Assembly (NCBI RefSeq): GCF_030272615.1
Contig: NW_026728917.1
Span: 62,001 to 126,000 of the forward strand
Length of the DNA stretch: 64,000 nucleotides
Source of the DNA: Cryptomeria japonica
Lineage: Eukaryota; Streptophyta; Pinopsida; Cupressales; Cupressaceae
Reading direction: 5' to 3'
Position numbers and translations under genes: made by a program. This document shows positions 1-11,068 of this stretch, piece by piece (position 1 is the first letter of the stretch; each line of letters starts with the position of its first letter). The notes beneath the pieces are model-generated. The model was given only the letters and a program-made list of their open reading frames with translations. It had not been told where the DNA came from and searched no databases.

Positions 1-169
1 AATTATTAGTATTTTAATTATTATTTGTCTTAGACATTTTTAATTACATGTCTTAGATAGGTTGTTACATGCACGAAACCAGATCAAAGCCTTAGACGAG
101 ATGCTTAAGTCTTGAAGCCAAACAATATATATAAATAGATGTCGACTCATCCTATTTTTCAACTTCTTT

Positions 170-490
170 AAGGTGGGTTGAATAGAATGATAAAACTTTC
201 TAGACCTTTCAACCTTCCTTTTGATGCATTTTTTGATGAGTGGAACTAACATAATAGAACTTTCTAGACTATTCTGACTCTTCCTTCCTACATGGATCAC
301 ACAACATAATACAACTTATTGTCCTATGAGAATTCATTTTTCTGTGGATCGCCTAGCATGATATAGCTTGCTAGCTCGTAGAATCCATGTTACCTTGTTT
401 CTCTCTCTCATAGATCACCCAACATAACACAACTTGCTAGTCTATGGCATCCACGTTTTCTCATTTCTTCTCCCCATGAACTCATAGCTT
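170..490 (+). repeat. Degenerate short-repeat array, units of about 50-65 bp (copy A)
   Basis: At least five imperfect units share a core like CATAATACAACTT or CATAACACAACTTGCTAG preceded by GGATCAC or a variant, and followed by a pyrimidine-rich tail. The best pair lies around 295-345 and 410-465. There is no coding signal. It probably belongs to the internal 3' part of an old LTR element whose LTR follows at about 915, but that link is inferred. Confidence 0.55.
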
Positions 491-914
491 TGCTAGTTGT
501 TGGATCACAAGTTCATTATTTGATGCATGCTCTTTCTCTTTCTAGGTGACTACTTGTGTTCTTGTAATAACATTCCGAGAATCAAATTAGTGGCTAAGAC
601 ATTTTTATTTTTATTATTGAGGTCTCTTCAACTGGTTGACTTAGAGATTTTTGTTTTAGTACTAATCCCTTTGTTTTGTGTCTTTTGTCTTTGATTTCCT
701 TTTTTTGACTTTTTTTATTTTGTCTTGTTTTGTGTTCCCTTGCATGTGTTTGGATGAGTAAAGATCTTAAGATTGGGGGCTTGGTTCCTCAAAATTAGTG
801 ATGGCTTATCTCTTTGTGATCTTGCTCCTATTTTCTCCTCTCTTTTTTCCTCATCTTTCTACTTTATCGTGAGTATTTGCATAAAATCGTACTCTTGTTA
901 AAGTGGGGGATAAA

Positions 915-2275
915 CATAACATCGTAAATTGTAATCGATATAATTCACACCTCCTTCTTGTGGCCCTACTTTAGTTCATCCAATCCTAGTTCTTCCCTAC
1001 ACCTATTTTGGCTCATTTTACTTGAAATTTTATGTCACCTAATTGCATGACCTAGTGGACCCCATCCTAGAATGTTGCTCTCCAAGATACAACCTTGTTT
1101 TTCCTATTTTGGGAGGAGAAGGGCGCTTGGGGGACCCCTATCTAGACCAGGATGTCTTGGGTGCCATGGTCCCCCTTAAACAAGTCCTAAATTAAATAGG
1201 ACTGGGCACTATGCCTCCTCAATTTATTTTTCTCCACATACCTCAATGTAACCATTGGAGGTAAGCCTTACTGGTAATTTACCAATGAAACTATATATAA
1301 AGGCATCCTATCAATTAAATTTGATTATCATTTTCATACCCCATCATTTGTGCATACACCAATCATTTGTTATCAAGCATTCTTAAGCACTCAAGGTAGG
1401 ATTTCATCCCACCATATTCTTAAAACATCATGGAGAAAATTGTATCATTCCTCATGCAAGCATGTATGTTCTATTAGGTCATGTTCATGTTATGTCAAGT
1501 CATGTTATTGCATTGACATATGTGATCACATTCAAAGAGGATTGCACAATCAACTTCAATAAGTCATTACTGATTTGAGGTATTATGATATAGAATTTAC
1601 TTTAGTATTTCAGTTACAAGTTGAATTTAATTCAAGGCTTTATCTCTTGAACTGGGGTTTAACCTTTAAGGCAAATCCCCATCAACAACCCTATTTCTTT
1701 CTTTTTGTGTGAAGGGAATTATCTCAAGAGTTGTGATTGGGAAATCTGGTACTAGTGTCAATGACAACGATCAGACTCAACTTTTGAAGGTGCAAAAAGT
1801 AGAGGACTAGGGTGATCAAATCCCCTCGATCTCATGAATTTTTGACAACCTTTCAATGATGGATTATGTATGTCATCCTAATTTGGAAAACATCCAGTCT
1901 ATTTGCCCCTGATACTTGGAGGACTAGGGCAATCTGCTCCCTTAGTCTTGACAATTATGCCTAAATATTTCTTTGTAGGTTCTGATCCATTTTCCCACCT
2001 CAGATCTAAGTTTACATCTCTGCATGATATCTAGAACATTATGTTACTATTATTCAATATCCATTTCTCATTATTTTTCCTAGATCTAGCATTACAACTT
2101 AACCCTAATTGCTATTCAAATTTAACTCTAACAAGGTAAGGATTAACTTGATCCGAGTTTAGTTATTTCAGGATTGAATAAATTAAATTCCTTCCCTTGA
2201 TGTGAGGTTGGTCCCAAGTGAAATTAGTGGCTTTATTATCAATCCAGGTGGTGAAACCCTAATTTATCAATACCT
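915..2275 (+). mobile_element. Probable Gypsy-type LTR, plus orientation (copy A)
   Basis: A polypurine stretch (AAAGTGGGGGATAAAC, about 899-914) is followed by about 1.35 kb without a reading frame. This segment contains a TATA-like CTATATATAAAGG at about 1290. That combination is what one expects at the polypurine tract and U3 promoter of a 3' LTR. The LTR ends are approximate because no paired LTR or target-site duplication was found in the window. Sequence 490-900 looks like the T-rich region just inside the 3' LTR. No protein domain of the element is left nearby. Confidence 0.4.
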
Positions 2276-2610
2276 TACAATTTGTATAATTTAATTATAT
2301 AGTTTTGAAGTAAGATTTTTTTCAATGGTGACTTGCAATGGAAAAGATTATTTCTAAACCCAAAATGTGTTCCTAATTATATCAATAAAAATAGAACATT
2401 TTTCTAGTTGGGTATTCCCCCCAAAAAAATTCAGAAGGCTTCATTTCATTCTTTTTAGCATCCATTCTATTCTCTAAGAAACATTAACAACAAATTGCCA
2501 AAATGGTATCAAATTTATTTTGTATCAAATAATTTTTGTTGTTGTTGTTGTTTAAAAACTTATGTGAGGGTTTCGGATTTGTACTATTTAATGACCTATT
2601 TTTTGTTGTT

Positions 2611-2881
2611 GAAATGGAAGTATGACAAATCTCCCAATATATGTCAGGAGAAGGGAGTAGTCTTGGATGGTTTGAAGTCATCAACCCAAGTACAAGATTA
2701 CTTCATTATAGTATACAAGTGCTGAAATATTTTCCCTTTAAAATTACGCTAGATGTAGGTAAATTTGAAAGGGAAGTAGGACAAATCTCTCGGAAAAATC
2801 ACATGACATAAGAAGGGAGTAGGCTTGGATGGTTTGAAGTCATCAAACTAAGCACAAAATTTCTTCGCTATAGTATACGAC
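2611..2881 (+). repeat. Two imperfect direct repeats, about 112 bp each, period about 156 bp (copy A)
   Basis: Copies lie at about 2611-2722 and 2768-2881. Both contain AAGGGAGTAG, TTGGATGGTTTGAAGTCATC and a TATAGTATAC box. A second, shorter repetition around CTCAAGAATAG follows at 3011-3030 and 3075-3095. The short open frames here are not coding in appearance. Confidence 0.7.
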
Positions 2882-2899
2882 AAAAAAAAGTTCTTGAGA

Positions 2900-5090
2900 G
2901 TTTCAAGTTCTCCACAAAAATGGACCCTAGGGGTTAATAATTCATAGATGAAAGATGTGAGAGATAAATGGAAGACCTTGATAAATAAATTACTAAGCAA
3001 AAATATCAATCTTGGACTCAAGAATAGTTGATCAAACAACCTCAAATAATGTACTAGGAAACATAATCAATCTTGAACTCAAGAATAGCTAAAGAAATCT
3101 ACTTTAAAATCCACACTGCAAGTGTACATAGAGAATTAGAGGCACCAATAAAAATTTAATTAGGCTACCATGAGAAGATGGGCCATAAGAAAAAAAGAAA
3201 AAATTTTAGGGCAGGGAATTATAAAATTTTGGTGTTGGAAATGGTATACTATTGAAATATTAGAAGTTTTGTTTGGTTATAATTACTCCTATAAAAATAG
3301 ATTTAGATGTGCTATTGGGAGCATATAATGGCTCGAATTAAAAAAAATTAAATTTATCAGATCTTAAAATCTAATTTTTAATATTTTTATATACATGTAT
3401 ATGTACAAAAGGAAAATAAACCTTTTCAAATTTTGATCTAGGCTATTCAAATCTAATGGTACAAATTAATCTAGATTAGTAAACAATAGTTGTGTTCTAG
3501 TGTCAATTTAGAATAGAAAAATAAGCATCAAAAGAAACATGATGGATAATGATACTTAGTTTTATAATTAATGTGATGGAATAAATTTAATTTAAAACTA
3601 GCTTTGATGATTTTATATAAAAAATTAAATACTTTCTTTGTGTCTTGTATCTATTATTGTGGGTTTAGACACAAATTTTCTTAGTAAAATTTATTACCCA
3701 ATGCTATTACAATGAACCTCTTAAAATATATTAGCAAATCACAAAGTACAGAAATAATTGCACAAAATTGAGACAAAACATATATTAATATATTGAATTA
3801 AGAAAATTTTCAATGTAGAACATCATTGGTCTCTTTGAGGGGGCAATATCATGAGTTCATGCTTGCAACAATAAAATTCATAAATGACTATAGTAGTATA
3901 CATACGCTCTACATGTACTAATTTTACCTAATACGTGGTTATTATTTTCAAACATGTGAGATTAACTAACATAGGAAAAGAGATGATTTACAAAGCGTAT
4001 ATATCCAATTCTTTCCTTATGTATACCTCAATGCAAAAGTAATTATTTAATAAAATAGTTAGGACTATGGTTCCTTATATGCCCTCACTCTTAAACGAGG
4101 ATTTATTATCAAATCTTGAGATGAGAATTTTTTTGTTGCCTTTCGAAGAGTGATTAGACCACATTACATATTTGTGTTGCATAGCATGCTACTAGAAGAG
4201 AACTTAAATTATAATGTAGATTTGTATTTGGTATGAATGACAATCAAGTATACATTCTGGTGCCAAGAGCATAAATCCCTTCATATCAAACATAGGTAAT
4301 GTACCAACTAAGCGTGAATACACTAGAAAATATTCATCTTAAAAACAAAAATGGATTACTCCCTTCATATCAAACATAGGTAATGTACCAACTAAGCGTG
4401 AATACACTAGAAAATATTCATCTTAAAAAAAAAAATGGATTACTAGGTGGAACTTGGAGGAAAGAGAAAGCTCCAATTTGTATGCCATAGATTTAATATT
4501 TTTGTAAAAAAATGTAGGTCCCATGAATCATTTGTGCTCGTTTTTATTTAATCTTCAACTTTAGGGAAGATTATTTATATACAGTTAGATGCAAAAAGGA
4601 CCATTTCATCAATGTCAAAATTTTATTTGGAGTAATCTTGATTGTTTTTTACTTCATATGTAAATATATGTGATCTAAAAATAATCCTTAAGGGTTTATA
4701 TAATTGTGTCATGTGTGTGAAGGGTGGAATCCATGACTTGTACTTCGGAACTACTTGGTATATATATTTGGATAGATAGGGGATATTGTCCATTCATAGC
4801 TTGGTTATGGTGTTGAAAATTATATTATAAAACCATTCTACACGTGGTAACTGTTTTGTCTAACATTGTTTATTATACACAAAGAAATCAAAATGGGTCT
4901 TCAAGAACTTATCAATAAATTTTGATTGGTCATCTAATTATGAATGATGTGCACACCACATCTTGAGATATGTACTATTGTTATAGATGTGTTGGACACA
5001 TTGACTAATGAGAGTTTAATAATATAAAATATAAAATTAATAATTAATTGTGGTGCATCTTGGAATATTCGACATCATAATGGGTTAAAT
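2900..5090. other. AT-rich stretch with no gene recognised (copy A)
   Basis: Stops are dense in all frames, the sequence is strongly AT-rich, and no domain or RNA gene was recognised. The only clear structure is the 84-bp tandem duplication listed separately. Confidence 0.6.
4277..4444 (+). repeat. 84-bp tandem duplication, two near-perfect units (copy A)
   Basis: Units 4277-4360 and 4361-4444 start with CCCTTCATATC and end with ATGGATTACT. They differ at one base that I can see, inside the A-rich run (AAAAACAAAAA against an uninterrupted A run). The near identity shows a recent local duplication, older than the 28.9-kb amplification because copies B and C carry it too. Confidence 0.93.
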
Positions 5091-5094
5091 ATTA

Positions 5095-5744
5095 ATTCTA
5101 GCAAGACCCATCAATGCAGTGGCATCCACAAATTGGAGATAAGCATATGGATGAAGGCGATCACCCCAATTCCAACCCTAAATTAAACCTTGCCGAACAC
5201 AAGACTTGATAAATTTACCGAGACCCTCTACCATGAGAGTGAATAAGAATTGGGAAAGAGGTTCCCCTTGTCGAAGACCTCTGCATGCACCAAATAAATC
5301 CATGGGCTCACTGTTAATAAGGGCTGCAAATGAAGCCATTCAATTTTGAAGCCAAAGGCAATAAGCACTTTATAAAGGAATTTTCATTTGACTCTAACAT
5401 AAGCTTTGGCTATATCCAATTTAATAAACATAGCCTTCTCCTTAGATATCTCCATAGAATGAATGGCTTCTGATGCTATAAAAATCTCATCCAAAATTTG
5501 CCTTCCAACCCCAAAACCATGTTGCTCTTCTGAAATAAGTTTATTGAGCCATGACTTGAGCCTTTCAACAATCAGTTTAGTGATTGTTTTATGAACCACG
5601 TTACAAAAGGCTATAGGATCGAAAGAACTCAGAGAATTTTCTCCCTCCTTCTAAGGTATGAGAGCAAGGAAAGTAGCGTTCATATCCCTGAGCTTCTGTT
5701 TATTTATATAAGACTCCCACACCACCTTCAAAATATCCAACTTA
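5095..5744 (-). pseudogene. LINE reverse transcriptase, C-terminal part (broken, copy A)
   Basis: Reading the minus strand from 5744, the frame gives KLDILKVVWESYINKQKLRD and then the RT segment TKLIVERLKSWLNKLISEEQ with HGFGVGRQILDEIF and MFIKLDIAKAYVRV (about 5384-5600). These are standard conserved blocks of plant non-LTR (L1-like) reverse transcriptases. Further on, in shifted frames, come GACRGLRQGEPLSQFLFTLM and YLQFVDATALMG. The second is the catalytic FADD-type box with its second aspartate replaced by alanine. Frameshifts and stops make it inactive. No RNase H domain, endonuclease or poly(A) tail is left. The N-terminal RT part lies at 9200-9530, separated by a Copia insertion. Confidence 0.85.
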
Positions 5745-5749
5745 ATTAT
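5745..5749. repeat. Copia target-site duplication, distal copy (copy A)
   Basis: ATTAT on the plus strand directly abuts the Copia end (TGG on plus, CCA on the element strand). The matching ATTAT lies at 9195-9199. Confidence 0.85.
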
Positions 5750-6562
5750 TGGAAGGAAGTGAAGTAGTGAAACAACTTCTTACACTAACCTTGAGAGGAG
5801 TATAATGCAAAAAATTTTACAGATCCTTATAGCAGTTACAGAAACTTAACACAAATAAACAAAATATCATGCATACCACAACTCACCAACACAATCATTT
5901 ACATGGGAAAACCCGTTCAGGAGAAAAACCCCACACTCCAAAAGTAGCTCAATAAATTATTCAACAATCAATAACAGATTACAATATACTTGCAGAGAAA
6001 TCTCTTCAGAAGAGAACTACTAATCAAAGACTCAGAGGTAACACAATAGCCGTAAGACTCTTACACACAACCTCTATCTCACACACCTCATATATAGGAG
6101 ATACAATATAAGAAAGCATCAAACGGAATTACAAAACCATGGGCTAAAACCACCCAATAAACTAGAGCAGAGGTTATCCCCATTATAGATGTGTTATGAT
6201 GTGTCAAAACACACATCAACATGTGTTCCTCCATTATACATCTCATTTATGTGTCCAATGCATTTTATATTTTCTATTTCAGGAGTCCAAACTTCCGAAG
6301 GCCATAACTTGTGAACCGTGTGTCTGATTGACGAACTGTTTGAAGCATCAGAAAGCTAGAGAAATGCTCTATCACACCCCTCCAAAATGGAAACTTTAAT
6401 ATTTTCAAAACTAGCTATGATCTTACAACAAATTTTTACCGACGTGCTTATCTAGCGAACTAGAAGCTTTAGGGATAATTTCGCACCATTTCATGCTTAA
6501 ACAAAAACTTACTATAAATAGTAACACATGTAAATTGAAGGTTGAGACACCATGTCCCAACA
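5750..6562 (-). repeat. Copia 3' LTR, 813 bp (copy A)
   Basis: The LTR starts TGTTGGGACATGG (6562 downward) and ends TTCCTTCCA at 5750. A purine-rich tract, GTGAGAGAA, sits just upstream at 6563-6572. A TATA-like box (CTATATATGAG on the element strand, about 6088-6100) marks the probable promoter, and U5 includes GGGTTTTCCCATGT. Its first about 70 bases match the 5' LTR remnant at 9127-9194 with several differences, so the insertion is not very recent. Position 5814 is A here and T in copy B. Confidence 0.85.
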
Positions 6563-6625
6563 TTCTCTCACTTGTCGAAGAACTTTCAAGAGCAAAGGGA
6601 GTATCAACACAATAATTTAACTACT

Positions 6626-9110
6626 AGGGGCCATGAGGCCCATAGACTCACAACACCATTTAAACCTCTTTATGCTCACAGTGTTAGTTAAAGAATCTAG
6701 AATATTCATCAAAGTCTCTACCTTAACCAACTTCACCTTACCATCTTCAACCATATCTCTGACAAAATGATACTAAACATCAATGTGCTTAGTCTGGGCA
6801 TGAAATGCTGGGTTCTTAGTTAAATGCAGATCACACTCTGACTGTCACAGTAAAGTGTCACTATTTCTTGTTTTATTTGAATATTTTAACAAAGTCTCTT
6901 AACCCAAATGGATTCTTTACAAGCATGAGTAGCTACCATATACTCTTCTCTTGTAGTGGACAAAGAAACCACAACTTGCCGCTTACTCATCCTATTAATT
7001 GCACCGCCAAATAAAGTAAATACATAAGCAATGGTGGATCTTCTGCTATCAATATAACCTGCCCAATCTAAATCCACATATCCATGAATATCAAGGTAAA
7101 TCACATCTCCAACCAAATTACCATGATAACAAAGAGAATACTTAGAGGTACCCTTCAAATATGTAAAGACTCTTTTGACTGCATCCCAATGAACTCTATC
7201 AGGATTAGAAATATGTTTGGAAAGAACTCCCACTTCTTGGGTAATGTTTGGTCTAGTACAAACCGTTGCATATATCAAACTTGCAATTGCACTCTGGTAA
7301 GGCACTCTACTCATTTCTTTCATCTCTGATGGAGATGTAGGACAATCTAAAATAGATAATTTCATTCAAACTGTGAAGGGAACACATAATGGTCTACAAT
7401 CCTGCATGTTGAACCTCTGTAAAACTGAATTCACATACTTACTCTGCCCTAGCCATAGCTTTATGTTCACTCTATCTCTTCTAATTTACATCCCAACAAT
7501 GTTTTTCGCTGCACCAAGATTATACATTTAAAATTTAGCAGCAAGCTGAGAATTCAATTCTGAAATCATACATTTTCCTTTACCAATGAATAACATATCA
7601 TCAACATATAATGCAATGTACAAGAAATGATCACCATTAGATTTATAAAAGACATAGTGATCTGATTTAGAATGCTCAGATCTTAAAATCAACACATTTG
7701 TATTAAATTTTTGGTGCCACATCCCAGGACTCTGTTTGAGGCCATACAATGATTTCTTCAATTTATAGACCAAATTACTTTTACCTTTCACCACATAGTG
7801 CTCTAGTTGTGTCATATAAATACCTTCCTCTAAATCACCATGAAGGAAAGTAATTTTCACATCCATTTGCTCGACCTCTAAATTACAAGAAGTAGTAATA
7901 GAAAGCAAAAATCTAATGGATGTCATTTTTACAACAGGAGAAAATATCTCACCATAATCAATACCCTCAACCTAAGAGTAATCTTTTGTAACCAACCTTA
8001 CTTTATACTTCTCAATGCTTCCATCTGAACCAATATTTTTCTTGAACACGCATTTGCAACCAACAGGCTTTCGTCCTTTAGACAATGGTACAAGATCCCA
8101 TTCATCATTTTTTTTCAAAGCTTTCATTTCTTCTTCCATAGCATTCTTCCAAGATTCTGCATCATTCCTACCTAATGCCTCTTCTAAAGAAATAGGTTCA
8201 TCCACATTAGTATTCAAAACAAAAATACATCTCCAATCATTAGGTGAATACCTTTTAGTTGGTTGTCTATGTCATGTACACCTTTGAACAAGCCAAGTTG
8301 GAGGTTCTTCCTCATCTTCTAAAGATTCAGATCTAGATGAGCTCTCCTCAACTTCTTTCCTATCAAGTTGACTCAATTCAACTCTTTTAGGCATAGAAGG
8401 GAATTGAATCATATCTTCCTGTTTAGTCTATTATGGTTGCAATGTAGCAAAAGGAGACTTAATTTCTCTAAAAATAACACTTTTACTATTAATTACCTTT
8501 TATGCAACAAGGTCGCAAAGGTTGTATCCTTTTACACCATAACTATAACTGATGAAGATACATTTCACAACCTTCTCCTCCAACTTCGTACACTTCTCTT
8601 TTGGCACATGAGCATATGCCTCGCAACTAAAACCTCTAAGATGTCTCAAAGAAGGCTTGTGACCTGACCATGCTTCCATAGGCATTTTATCAACAAGAGT
8701 TGATGTAGTAGACCGTTAATCAAGTAGCAAGCAATGACAATTGCTTCAGCCCAAATTTTTAATTTTAGGCCAGCACAACTCAGCATACTCCTAGCCCTCT
8801 CCATCAATATCTTGTTCATTTTTTCTGCAACTCCATTCTGTTGTAGAGAATACAGATTTATAATTTTTATGGAATCTATCAAAATCATTAGAGAAAATTA
8901 ACCACCATTATCAATCTTCAAACATTTAATTTTTTTTTCTAGTTTACAATTCGACCATTTCTTTAAATTATTTAAAACGATTGAAAACTTTAGATTTACT
9001 CTTTAGTAAGTATACCCCTGTCCTACTAAAATCATCAAAAAAATAAACATAAGCAAAGAACAAAGCAAGATGCCACATTTCTCCTCTTTGTCCATCTTAA
9101 CACCAATGGA
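6626..9110 (-). pseudogene. Copia polyprotein remnant: integrase, RT, RNase H (copy A)
   Basis: In element order on the minus strand: integrase traces from about 9110 (KSKSKVFNRFK, then QQNGVAEKMNKILMERARSM at about 8800); the post-integrase segment SLRHLRGFSCEAYAHVPKEK; the RT start SWKNAMEEEMKALKKNDEWD (7972-8217); the RT palm EQMDVKITFLHGDLEEGIYM, LYGLKQSP and the catalytic YVDDM (7528-7926); then RNase H with RVPYQSAIASLIYAT, DLDWAGYIDSRRST and LSTTREEYMVA (6886-7365), continuing in broken frame through TKHIDV and MGL to about 6626. Several stops and frame changes separate the blocks. The YVDD box is intact but no complete polyprotein can be made. Confidence 0.92.
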
Positions 9111-9126
9111 TACCAATATGTGAATT

Positions 9127-9194
9127 ATAAACAAAAATTAACTATAAATAGTAACATCATGTAAATGCCAAGTTGAGACACCATTTTTCCAACA
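9127..9194 (-). repeat. Copia 5' LTR remnant, about 68 bp (copy A)
   Basis: It starts TGTTGG at 9194 and contains ATGGTGTCTCAAC and TTACTATTTATAGT, as the 3' LTR does. Similarity stops near 9127, where integrase-related sequence begins, so a deletion fused the LTR start to the middle of the polyprotein. Confidence 0.8.
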
Positions 9195-9199
9195 ATTAT
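9195..9199. repeat. Copia target-site duplication, proximal copy (copy A)
   Basis: ATTAT, identical to 5745-5749. Removing the element and one copy of this site restores a continuous LINE frame (WDII to KLDIL), which confirms the insertion point. Confidence 0.85.
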
Positions 9200-9530
9200 A
9201 TCCCAAAACTCTTGATAAAATTCTATAGGGAACCCATCTAGGCTAGGGAATTTTCCCCTTCTTCAAGAGAAACACAATTTTTCCACTCTCAAGAAGAGAG
9301 ATAGTTCTAAGGAGATCCTCATTCATTGCATCACTAGTAATGGCAGGAATACTATCAAGCACAAACCCTTCCTATACATTGGCCAAAATAGAGTCCTCTT
9401 TTAACAATTCTGCAAAAACTCTAATGGCTTCCTCAACAATCTCTTTGTAAGAAGGAATAGGAACTCCCTTAGAGGAAAGAAGAGAATAAAATGAATTTCC
9501 TTGGACCTCTTGCCCTTAACTGAATTGTGA
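9200..9530 (-). pseudogene. LINE reverse transcriptase, N-terminal part (broken, copy A)
   Basis: The minus strand reads PSLDGFPIEFYQEFWD at about 9200-9250, the conserved PGPDGFP-I-FYQ-FW block of plant L1-type RTs. Upstream (about 9260-9520) are recognisable but stop-containing segments such as VPIPSYKEIVEEAIRVFAEL and AITSDAMNEDLLRTISLLES. It is the first part of the element continued at 5095-5744. Nothing of ORF1 or the endonuclease was recognised upstream. Confidence 0.78.
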
Positions 9531-9593
9531 AATAAAACCATTAGGCGTCAAAAATATTGAAAAATAAATTAGTATATATAAAATATATAATAT

Positions 9594-9739
9594 AGTTATC
9601 AACTGTAAAGAATCCAAAGCTGAAGTAATATACTAAGAACACCATAATAAAATTCATCAATTTTTGTTCCAAGGCTTACTGCGTCTTTGTACGCGTCAGG
9701 ATCGATCCCTTTCTTGGCCTCTTCATACTCAGTTGCCAT
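9594..9739 (-). pseudogene. Relic of ankyrin-gene first exon and intron 1 (copy A)
   Basis: The minus strand from 9739 reads MATEYEEAKKGIDPDAYKDA and then a splice-donor-like GTAAGC at 9679. The intact gene at 13522-16181 starts MATEGQQLGGRIDPDAFKAA. Beyond the donor, 9594-9665 resembles the intact gene's intron 1 (15427-15490; shared TATCAACTGTAAA and GCTGAAGTAA). Upstream sequence (9740-9880) resembles the intact gene's 5' flank. It is therefore a truncated paralogue: the remaining 150 codons of exon 1 and all later exons are absent. It could in principle act as a stray first exon, but I saw no evidence of that. Confidence 0.75.
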
Positions 9740-10076
9740 AGATTTTTTTTTACATTGCTACCTTCAGCGCTATCAAATATGCTTTATTATAATGTCATCA
9801 AATAATTCAACCTACAGTATGATCTATAGCAAATTTCTGTGTTTCAACCTTCAACACTAGTATTATGTCGTGTCTACAGAGGGAATACCCGTCCAAAAGG
9901 CGTGGAAGAAATAAGACTATGAGGAGATTCCATCGACAAGATAAATCTCACGACTGTGACACTGCCAAAATAGTGGTAATGTGAGTCTCGTTGCCTTCTC
10001 ATAGAACTTTTTAACCTTTTTTTTTCAAATAGTAGCTACCTGAAGTGACCTTTCACTTTTTTTTTGCTATTCACGC

Positions 10077-10750
10077 TCAGTTGCCATGAAATTTCTTTTC
10101 TATTGCCATGAAGTTTTATTTTTCTACTACATTTATACTCTAAAAAATTTGCAGGTTAGTGACGACTCTTAGCTTTATCTAACCTACCGACCCTTAGATT
10201 CAAGATAATTTTTTTTCTAGGGTGATTGATCATTCTGCTAGGCTCTTGACGATAGTCTTGAACATCTGTTTACACAATATTAAATAATGTGATTACAAAG
10301 TATTATGCTGTGAAATGGATGCGGCTCCACATATTGCAATAATAGACTTTCTTTAAACATAAAGAGAAAAATGGACATCAAGTCTAAAAGGCGTGGAAAA
10401 TATATGACAGAAAGAAGTGTCCATCGTCAACATTAACCCCATGACTACGACCTCGCGAAAGAGTGCCAACACTAAAGTGATTAATCGTTCTGTTTGTCTA
10501 TTCGTGGTTAGTTGACATGACATCTTTCTTTCGTCATTTTCTAAGGCTGGTCAAGATGCTTCCTTATAATATCAGTGAATAATGTGACATAAACTATTCT
10601 GTTGTGAAATGGATACGGCTCTACACATTAGAATGCATCCTCACTTTAAAGTAGAAAAATGGGCATAGCTGTTAAAAAAGACATGAAATGACAATATGAC
10701 AGAAAGGTGATTCTCTTGAAGAAATTGATTTCATGGCTGTCAGTTTTTGG
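10077..10750 (-). repeat. Diverged repeats, two with decayed ankyrin-gene start codons (copy A)
   Basis: ATG codons in similar settings occur on the minus strand at 10087 (MATERE then stop) and 10518 (MSTNHE then stop), echoing the MATE start at 9739. Between them, plus-strand blocks such as AAAGGCGTGGAA (9896 and about 10388) and TGTGAAATGGATGCGGCTC (10310, again near 10604 with changes) recur about 290-490 bp apart. The simplest reading is an old tandem duplication of an ankyrin-gene 5' region that has since decayed. Confidence 0.5.
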
Positions 10751-11068
10751 AAGTGGAGTAAATTGTTTTGAAAATGAATAATAGCTTTATTGTATTTAAT
10801 AAATTAAAAAGAGAACAATATGACATATTTCCAATGTTTTAGTCAGGTTGCATTTATGTTAGGAACAATCAAGGACTAACTTCTTTTCTTACAATGAACA
10901 ATAGTCAAAGAAGCATCAACATTACTCGTAAAACATTTCAGAGTAGTGGAGTAGGCACCTTCAAAGCAGACAAATGAACTTTTCTAATCATCACATTATT
11001 TTGAAAAGGGAGTCTTGTCATCAAAAGATAGAGAATAAAGAACCACCAAAAGGATAGGACATAAATTA

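Larger units (their letters stand above)
5750..9194 (-). mobile_element. Ty1/Copia LTR retrotransposon, deleted, nested in LINE (copy A)
   Basis: The element is about 3.4 kb on the minus strand, starting TGTTGG at 9194 and ending CCA at 5750, flanked by the 5-bp duplication ATTAT. It keeps a full 3' LTR, the RNase H, reverse transcriptase and C-terminal half of integrase, and only about 68 bases of the 5' LTR. The rest of the 5' LTR, the primer site, gag, protease and the N-terminal integrase are gone. The order integrase-RT-RNase H is diagnostic for Copia. It lies in the same orientation as the LINE it interrupts. Confidence 0.9.

Noticed and set aside
170-490. CRISPR-like spaced repeats
   Set aside because: Units are imperfect, spacing is irregular and the DNA is clearly plant nuclear.
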